In this document: positions 38,544 to 42,236 of the stretch, in pieces
Numbering within the stretch: position 1 is the stretch's first letter
How the letters are laid out: every line of letters starts with the position of its first letter
Source: a virus
Length of the DNA: 42,236 bases
Virus record (IMG/VR): IMGVR_UViG_3300050821_002207
Location: 1 to 42,236 of that record
Direction: 5' to 3' (one strand)
Translations under genes and position numbers: made by a program
Notes under the pieces: generated by a model
Databases searched by the model: none
Told to the model about the DNA's origin: nothing
What the model saw: only the letters and a program-made list of their open reading frames with translations

Positions 38544-38752
38544 CGGCGTGGCTGGTCTGTCCCGAGTGTGGCTGCGGCAAGGGCGAGGATCACAAGCGCG
38601 GCTGCCTGCGCCGTCACGCGCCGCCGATCATGGACTACAGCAAGCTGCCGCGTGCGCCGGGCAAGATGCGTGGCCCGACGCCGCGTCCGCTGCTGCCGGT
38701 GACCGAGGCTGAGCCGTACAAGCATCGCGCAACATCGGTGGTGAAGCCATGA
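38540..38752 (+). CDS. Small zinc-finger-like protein, 70 aa
   Basis: ATG 38540 overlaps the previous stop (ATGA) and the end overlaps the next ATG (ATGA). The N-terminus, WLVCPECGCGKGEDHKRGCL, with C7, C10, C12, H18 and C22, suits a compact metal site. The rest is Pro/Lys/Arg-rich and disordered (KLPRAPGKMRGPTPRPLLPV). Placed directly before the VirE ATPase gene, it might assist replication initiation. That is inferred from position. Confidence 0.68.
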   Translation: MTAWLVCPECGCGKGEDHKRGCLRRHAPPIMDYSKLPRAPGKMRGPTPRPLLPVTEAEPYKHRATSVVKP

Positions 38753-39960
38753 CGGATGTTGTCTCGTTCAACGACGTGGTGCGCGCGCAGTGGAAGTCGC
38801 GCTGCACGCTGACGCCGAAGGGCAAGCTGATCGCCAACGTCGCGAACGCGCTGATGGCGGTGCGGTGCGATCCCGATCTGCGCGACTGCTATGGCTTCGA
38901 CGAGATGGCGCAGGCGACGGTGATCCGCCGCGAGATCGGCGGCAGCGAGGACGGCCGCGACCGCATGGCGACCGATGGCGACGTCGTCCATCTGGTCGAG
39001 TGGCTGCAGCAGAACGGCATGCCGCTGCTGAGCAACGAGGCTGCGCGCAGCGCCATGAACGTGGTGGCGCACGAGCACTGCTTCCACCCGGTGATCGACT
39101 ATCTGACGTCGCTCAGCTGGGACGGCGTCGAGCGCCTCGGCGTGTGGCTCACGACCTACCTCGGTGCCGAGTTGAACGCCTACACCGGGCACATCGGACG
39201 CATGTTCCTGACCTCGATGGTGGCGCGCGTCGTCTCGCCCGGCTGCCAAGCTGACCACATGCCGGTGTTCGAGGGGCCGCAGGGCATCCTCAAGAGCAGC
39301 GCGTGTCGCGTGCTCGGTGGACCGTGGTTCTCGGACAACCTGCCCGACATCACGAGCGGTCGCGAGGCCAGCCAGCACTTGCGCGGCAAATGGCTGGTCG
39401 AGGTCGCCGAGATGCACGCGATGAGCCGCGCCGAGGCCGCGCTGCTCAAGAGCTTCATCTCGCGCACCGTCGAGCGCTATCGCCCATCGTACGGCCGGTT
39501 CGAGGTGCATGAGAAACGCCAGTGCGTGTTTGCAGGCACGACCAACGAGGATCAGTACCTGCGCGACGCGACCGGCGGTCGCCGCTTCTGGCCGGTGAAG
39601 ACCGGCATCACCGGACGCATCTCGCTCGACCTACTCGCCGAAAATCGCGACCAGCTGTTCGCCGAAGCTGTGGAGAACTACAACAATCACGGCTCATGGT
39701 GGCCCGACCAGCAGTTCGAGCGCGAACTGATCAAACCCGAACAGGCCGCGCGCTACGCAGGCGACATCTGGGAGGACCGCATCCAAGAGTGGATCGCGGG
39801 CCGCCACCGCGTCACGGTCGGCGAGATCGCACGCGACTGCCTCTCGATCCCGGCAGGGCAAATGCGCGCGGAGCACAGCGTCCGCATCGCCAACGTGCTG
39901 CGCGACTGCGGCTGGGCCGCGAAGCGCACAGGACGCTCGCGCTGGTGGGAGTTTGTGTAG
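38749..39960 (+). CDS. VirE-family replication ATPase (primase/helicase-like)
   Basis: ATG 38749 overlaps the upstream stop by ATGA. The 403-aa product has a helical N-terminal part, HPVIDYLTSLSWDGVERLGV at about 113-132, and Walker A as FEGPQGILKSS (174-184). Walker B-like WLVEVAEM (215-222), a sensor block (AGTTNEDQYLRDATGGRRFW, 262-281), and a C-terminal winged helix (about 355-403) follow. This is the layout of phage VirE/DUF3631-type ATPases, usually the replicative helicase or loader when no DnaB is present. The next 264 bases look like a replication origin, where its winged helix could bind. Confidence 0.88.
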   Translation: MTDVVSFNDVVRAQWKSRCTLTPKGKLIANVANALMAVRCDPDLRDCYGFDEMAQATVIRREIGGSEDGRDRMATDGDVVHLVEWLQQNGMPLLSNEAARSAMNVVAHEHCFHPVIDYLTSLSWDGVERLGVWLTTYLGAELNAYTGHIGRMFLTSMVARVVSPGCQADHMPVFEGPQGILKSSACRVLGGPWFSDNLPDITSGREASQHLRGKWLVEVAEMHAMSRAEAALLKSFISRTVERYRPSYGRFEVHEKRQCVFAGTTNEDQYLRDATGGRRFWPVKTGITGRISLDLLAENRDQLFAEAVENYNNHGSWWPDQQFERELIKPEQAARYAGDIWEDRIQEWIAGRHRVTVGEIARDCLSIPAGQMRAEHSVRIANVLRDCGWAAKRTGRSRWWEFV

Positions 39961-40026
39961 AGGCGTCACCAGCCGTCACCACCGTCACCACGCCGGCAGG
40001 AATGTCACACCGGTAGGCGTCACACC

Positions 40027-40046
40027 CGTCACCATGCATGGTGACG
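40027..40046. repeat. 20-bp perfect palindrome
   Basis: CGTCACCATGCATGGTGACG is its own reverse complement. It joins two iterons head to head and contains CATGCATG at its centre. It is likely a dimer-binding site for the initiator or a cruciform-forming element. Confidence 0.85.
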
Positions 40047-40048
40047 CC

Positions 40049-40134
40049 GTGACGCCTGTGACGGCTGTTTCTTATCTCTCACCATGAATACCTAAATGTA
40101 AGGGTACATAAGAGAAGGGCGTCACAGGCGTCAC
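40049..40134. repeat. 15-bp inverted repeat around an AT-rich core
   Basis: GTGACGCCTGTGACG (40049-40063) and CGTCACAGGCGTCAC (40120-40134) are exact inverted copies 56 bases apart. Inner pairs TCTTAT (40070-40075) with ATAAGA (40108-40113) and TACC with GGTA extend the symmetry. The enclosed sequence is the most AT-rich of this region. Confidence 0.85.
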
Positions 40135-40224
40135 CCGTCACCACAGCCGATGATTACCGCTTGCCACCTCGTAAAACTGCGCGCATTTTAACGGAACCCC
40201 TCGCTCGGCCGACCCCTGAGCGAA

Positions 40225-40536
40225 ATGCCCTACGCACCAACCGATTTGAGATCGCTGGCGCGCGCCCACACCGAGATGGCGCTGAAGACGCTTGCGGGCA
40301 TCGCAGCCAGCGGAGCGAACGAAGCTGCGCGCGTTTCAGCGGCTGTGCATCTTTTGGATCGCGGCTGGGGCAAGGCGCCGCAAACGCACACTGGCGAGGA
40401 CGGCGAAGGCGCGATCACGATCCTGATCAGGCACATCGTCGAGACCGCTGTCGAGCCGCGTGCGCTCGACGGCAAGGCGACGCCGCGCGTGCTCGACCAA
40501 CGCAAGCAGACAAAGAAGCCGGATGAGGGCGCATGA
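40225..40536 (+). CDS. TerS-like small protein preceding terminase
   Basis: ATG 40225 gives 103 aa; the ribosome site is weak. The opening APTDLRSLARAHTEMALKTL, then AGIAASGANEAARVSAAVHL, LDRGWGKAPQTHTGEDGEGA, is a pattern I know from genes just upstream of terL in alphaproteobacterial phages (IAxSxTxxAxxTLxxIAxxGxxExARVxAxxxLLDRGWGKP). It fits a small terminase subunit or DNA-recognition factor: the N-terminal helices could read the packaging site. The C-terminus is basic (RKQTKKPDEGA). TerS function is inferred from position. Confidence 0.72.
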   Translation: MPYAPTDLRSLARAHTEMALKTLAGIAASGANEAARVSAAVHLLDRGWGKAPQTHTGEDGEGAITILIRHIVETAVEPRALDGKATPRVLDQRKQTKKPDEGA

Positions 40537-40886
40537 CGCAGCATGTAGCCCCACTCATTCTGCTGGAAAGCGCGACGGCGCGAGGAAGCGCCTGCGCTGC
40601 AGCGACTTCCCGCATCGTGGCCCAAGGCTGGCACTACCTCGGCACTACGCTGTGGGGCTGGGCCGCTTGCCACACACTTGGGCGCTGGTGCGCCGGTCGG
40701 GTGGGTTCGGCACCTGACAGCGCGCGACCCCGCGCGCACGCACCAGCGCCCCGCGCTGGGCAGGCACGGCCCGGCGTAGCCCGGCAGGACCCCCGGTCAC
40801 CCTCCGGGGCACATGTCCGGAAAAAGAATGCTTTAGGGCAGGAGGTAATCGACGAGGCTCTGACTTCTTCGCGAGGCCTGCGCTGA
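40533..40886 (+). CDS. Doubtful 117-aa reading frame in the terS-terL gap
   Basis: ATG 40533 overlaps the previous stop (ATGA) and the stop overlaps terL (TGATG), which argues for translation. Against it, codon third positions are clearly less GC-rich than in neighbours, and the product is unusual (Trp/Cys-rich, then Arg/Pro/Ala-rich, APAPRAGQARPGVARQDPRS). Only the last 24 residues (KKNALGQEVIDEALTSSRGL) look protein-like. Either a fast-evolving small protein or mainly structured non-coding DNA with a chance open frame. See the hairpins listed separately. Confidence 0.35.
   Translation: MTQHVAPLILLESATARGSACAAATSRIVAQGWHYLGTTLWGWAACHTLGRWCAGRVGSAPDSARPRAHAPAPRAGQARPGVARQDPRSPSGAHVRKKNALGQEVIDEALTSSRGLR
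40743..40809. promoter_or_regulatory. Cluster of GC-rich hairpins upstream of terL
   Basis: CCAGCGC (40743-40749) pairs with GCGCTGG (40753-40759) over three bases, and CCCCGG (40791-40796) with CCGGGG (40804-40809) over seven. Between them CCCGGC is repeated (GGCCCGGCGTAGCCCGGCAG). Location between a TerS-like gene and terL makes this a candidate packaging (pac or cos) site or an mRNA control element. Confidence 0.45.
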
Positions 40887-42236
40887 TGGAGATCACGCTC
40901 CCTCACAACGGCTGGCTCCCGCGCGCGCACCAGATGCGGCTGTGGACGCACCTGCAGGACGGCGGGAAGCGCGCGATGGCGGTGTGGCATCGGCGTGCGG
41001 GCAAGGACGAGATTTGTCTGCACCACGCCAGCTGCGCGGCCTTTAAAAGGGCCGGGAATTACTGGCATTGCCTCCCCGAGTTTTTGCAGGGTCGCAAGGC
41101 GATCTGGACGGCGATTAACGCGCACACCGGCAAGCGTCGCATCGACGAGGCGTTTCCGCCGCACATGCGCGAGACGACCAACGACAACGAGATGTTCATT
41201 CGCTTTCTGAACGGCTCGACGTGGCAGATCATCGGGTCCGACCGCTACGACGCGACGGTGGGCGCGGGTGTTGCGGGCATCACCTACAGCGAGTGGGCGC
41301 TCGCGAACCCGAGCGCGTGGGCCTACCACCGGCCGATGTTGGAGGAGAACAACGGCTGGGCGGCTTTCATCACGACGCCGCGCGGTCGCAACCACGCGCA
41401 CGCGATGTTCAAGCATGCGCAGGGCAACCCGAACTGGTTCTCCGAGCTTCAGACCGCGCTCGACACGCACGCGCTCACGCAGGAGCAGCTGGACGAGGCG
41501 CTTGCCGAGTACCAGGCGCTCTACGGCGAGGACGTCGGCACCGCGCAATTCCAGCAGGAGTACATGTGCGATTGGAGCGCGGCGATCCTCGGCGCCTTCT
41601 ACGCGTTCGAGATGGCGCGCGTGCGCGCTGAGGAGCGCATCCTCGACATCGACGCGATCCCCGGCGAGCCGGTCCACCGCGCGTGGGACTTGGGCATGAC
41701 CGACGACACCAGCATCTGGTTTTTTCAGGTGGTGGGCGCGCAGATTTTCATCCTCGACCACTACGCCACGAGCGGCGTCAGTCTGGAGCACTACCGCGAC
41801 GAGATCGCGCGGCGCTATCGCGAGCGTGGCTGGCAGCATGGCAACGACCATGTGCCGCACGACGCCAAGGTGAAGGAGCTTGGCACCGGTCGCACGCGCG
41901 TCGAGACGATGATCAGTCTCGGGCTGCACCCGATCCTTGTGCCGAACGCGAGCATCGAGGACGGCCGCAACGCGGTGCGCAGGACGCTGCCGCTGTGCGT
42001 GTTTCATCCGCGCTGCGAGGCGACCGGCATCGAGGCGCTGGAGCAGTACCGGCGCGAGTGGGACGACGAGAAGAAGGCGTTCCGCGCCAACGCCGTCCAC
42101 GACTGGACCTCGCATCCGGCCGACAGCTTCCGCTACCTCGCGCTCAGCTGGCGCCCGGCGCCGAGCATCGCGCCGAAGGAGCCGGTGAAGCTGCCGAGCG
42201 CATGGATCATCCCGCCCCCGCGTGACGTGCATCGTG
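40886..42236 (+). CDS. terL: Terminase large subunit, 3' end missing
   Basis: ATG 40886 overlaps the previous stop (TGATG) with GAGG at 40873-40876. It is open to the last base: 450 residues and no stop. Motifs: Walker A as HRRAGKDE (35-42), Walker B as GITYSEWALA (131-140), the coupling motif FITTPRGRN (161-169), and the RNase-H-fold nuclease with D268 (WDLGMTDDTS), D326 (VPHDAK) and D406/D413 (HDWTSHPADSFRY). It is the ATP-driven motor and headful or cos cleavage enzyme that fills the procapsid through the portal. Probably a few tens of residues are missing at the end. Confidence 0.95.
   Translation, partial: MEITLPHNGWLPRAHQMRLWTHLQDGGKRAMAVWHRRAGKDEICLHHASCAAFKRAGNYWHCLPEFLQGRKAIWTAINAHTGKRRIDEAFPPHMRETTNDNEMFIRFLNGSTWQIIGSDRYDATVGAGVAGITYSEWALANPSAWAYHRPMLEENNGWAAFITTPRGRNHAHAMFKHAQGNPNWFSELQTALDTHALTQEQLDEALAEYQALYGEDVGTAQFQQEYMCDWSAAILGAFYAFEMARVRAEERILDIDAIPGEPVHRAWDLGMTDDTSIWFFQVVGAQIFILDHYATSGVSLEHYRDEIARRYRERGWQHGNDHVPHDAKVKELGTGRTRVETMISLGLHPILVPNASIEDGRNAVRRTLPLCVFHPRCEATGIEALEQYRREWDDEKKAFRANAVHDWTSHPADSFRYLALSWRPAPSIAPKEPVKLPSAWIIPPPRDVHR

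Larger units (their letters stand above)
39961..40224. other. Origin-like intergenic region with GTCACC iterons and palindromes
   Basis: No gene is seen. Direct GTCACC/GTCACA motifs lie at 39965, 39975, 39984, 40004, 40019 and 40028; inverted GTGAC at 40041, 40049 and 40058; and direct copies again at 40121, 40130 and 40137. They include a 20-bp perfect palindrome (40027-40046) and a 15-bp perfect inverted repeat (40049-40063 with 40120-40134). Between the arms is an AT-rich core (40064-40119). Directly repeated sites flanking an AT-rich core, next to a replication ATPase gene, are the usual make-up of a phage or plasmid origin. The rest (40148-40224) is leader of the next gene. Confidence 0.7.

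Noticed and set aside
40634-42232. 532-codon minus-strand open frame opposite terL
   Set aside because: terL has all catalytic motifs in the forward frame; the reverse product is Arg/Val/His-rich without motifs.
1-42236. Direct terminal repeats at the window ends
   Set aside because: The first and last tens of bases share no repeat; the ends cut through portal and terL genes.

Overview
This 42 kb window is almost entirely bacteriophage DNA: GC-rich, tightly packed, with genes joined by ATGA, GTGA or TGATG overlaps. The gene set is that of a short-tailed (podovirus-type) temperate phage: terminase, portal, scaffold, coat, P22 gp4-like adaptor, gp10-like tail nozzle, ejection proteins, tail fibre, tyrosine integrase with an AlpA-type partner, a RecT/YqaJ recombination pair, a VirE-type replication ATPase and a cytosine methyltransferase. 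The base composition and the many small proteins of Bradyrhizobium/Rhodopseudomonas prophage type suggest an alphaproteobacterial host; that is inference. The first gene (portal) lacks its start and the last (large terminase) lacks its end. The integrase lies in mid-window with phage genes on both sides, so this is not a prophage bounded by att sites next to int; a virion or circular form, cut between terL and portal, fits best.

Layout. (1) 1-21160, rightward late genes: portal, a 456-aa protein, two Ig-like proteins, a HeH-domain protein, scaffold, major coat, head completion, adaptor, nozzle, Gly/Ala-rich protein, GNAT-like protein, a protein with a C-terminal S74 chaperone domain, an ejection protein with a transglycosylase domain, a second ejection-type protein, tail fibre, and two small proteins, one of them membrane-bound. 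(2) 21161-24462, leftward: integrase followed by six small genes, the last two envelope proteins. Their end meets the late genes at back-to-back stop codons (TGATCA). (3) 24463-24702: non-coding integrase control or attP-type region with a palindrome, inverted repeats and 11-bp spaced motifs. (4) 24703-34715: a long leftward early operon of 28 genes, from YqaJ exonuclease and RecT through many small zinc-ribbon and winged-helix proteins and a Lar-like antirestriction protein to an XRE regulator and the AlpA-type protein. (5) 34716-35224: AT-rich divergent control region. (6) 35225-39960, rightward: HTH regulator, VRR-NUC nuclease, a conserved 401-aa protein, methyltransferase (with a second conserved reading frame inside it), small genes and the VirE ATPase. 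(7) 39961-40224: iteron-rich, palindromic, AT-cored intergenic region that looks like a replication origin. (8) 40225-42236: a TerS-like protein, a poorly coding hairpin-rich stretch and the large terminase.

The strongest leads are the origin-like region beside the VirE gene, the two overlapping reading frames in the methyltransferase gene, short motifs shared between the integrase and origin/terminase regions, a parS-like site inside a virion gene, and the hairpin cluster in front of terL, which could be a packaging site. No stand-alone endolysin gene was found.
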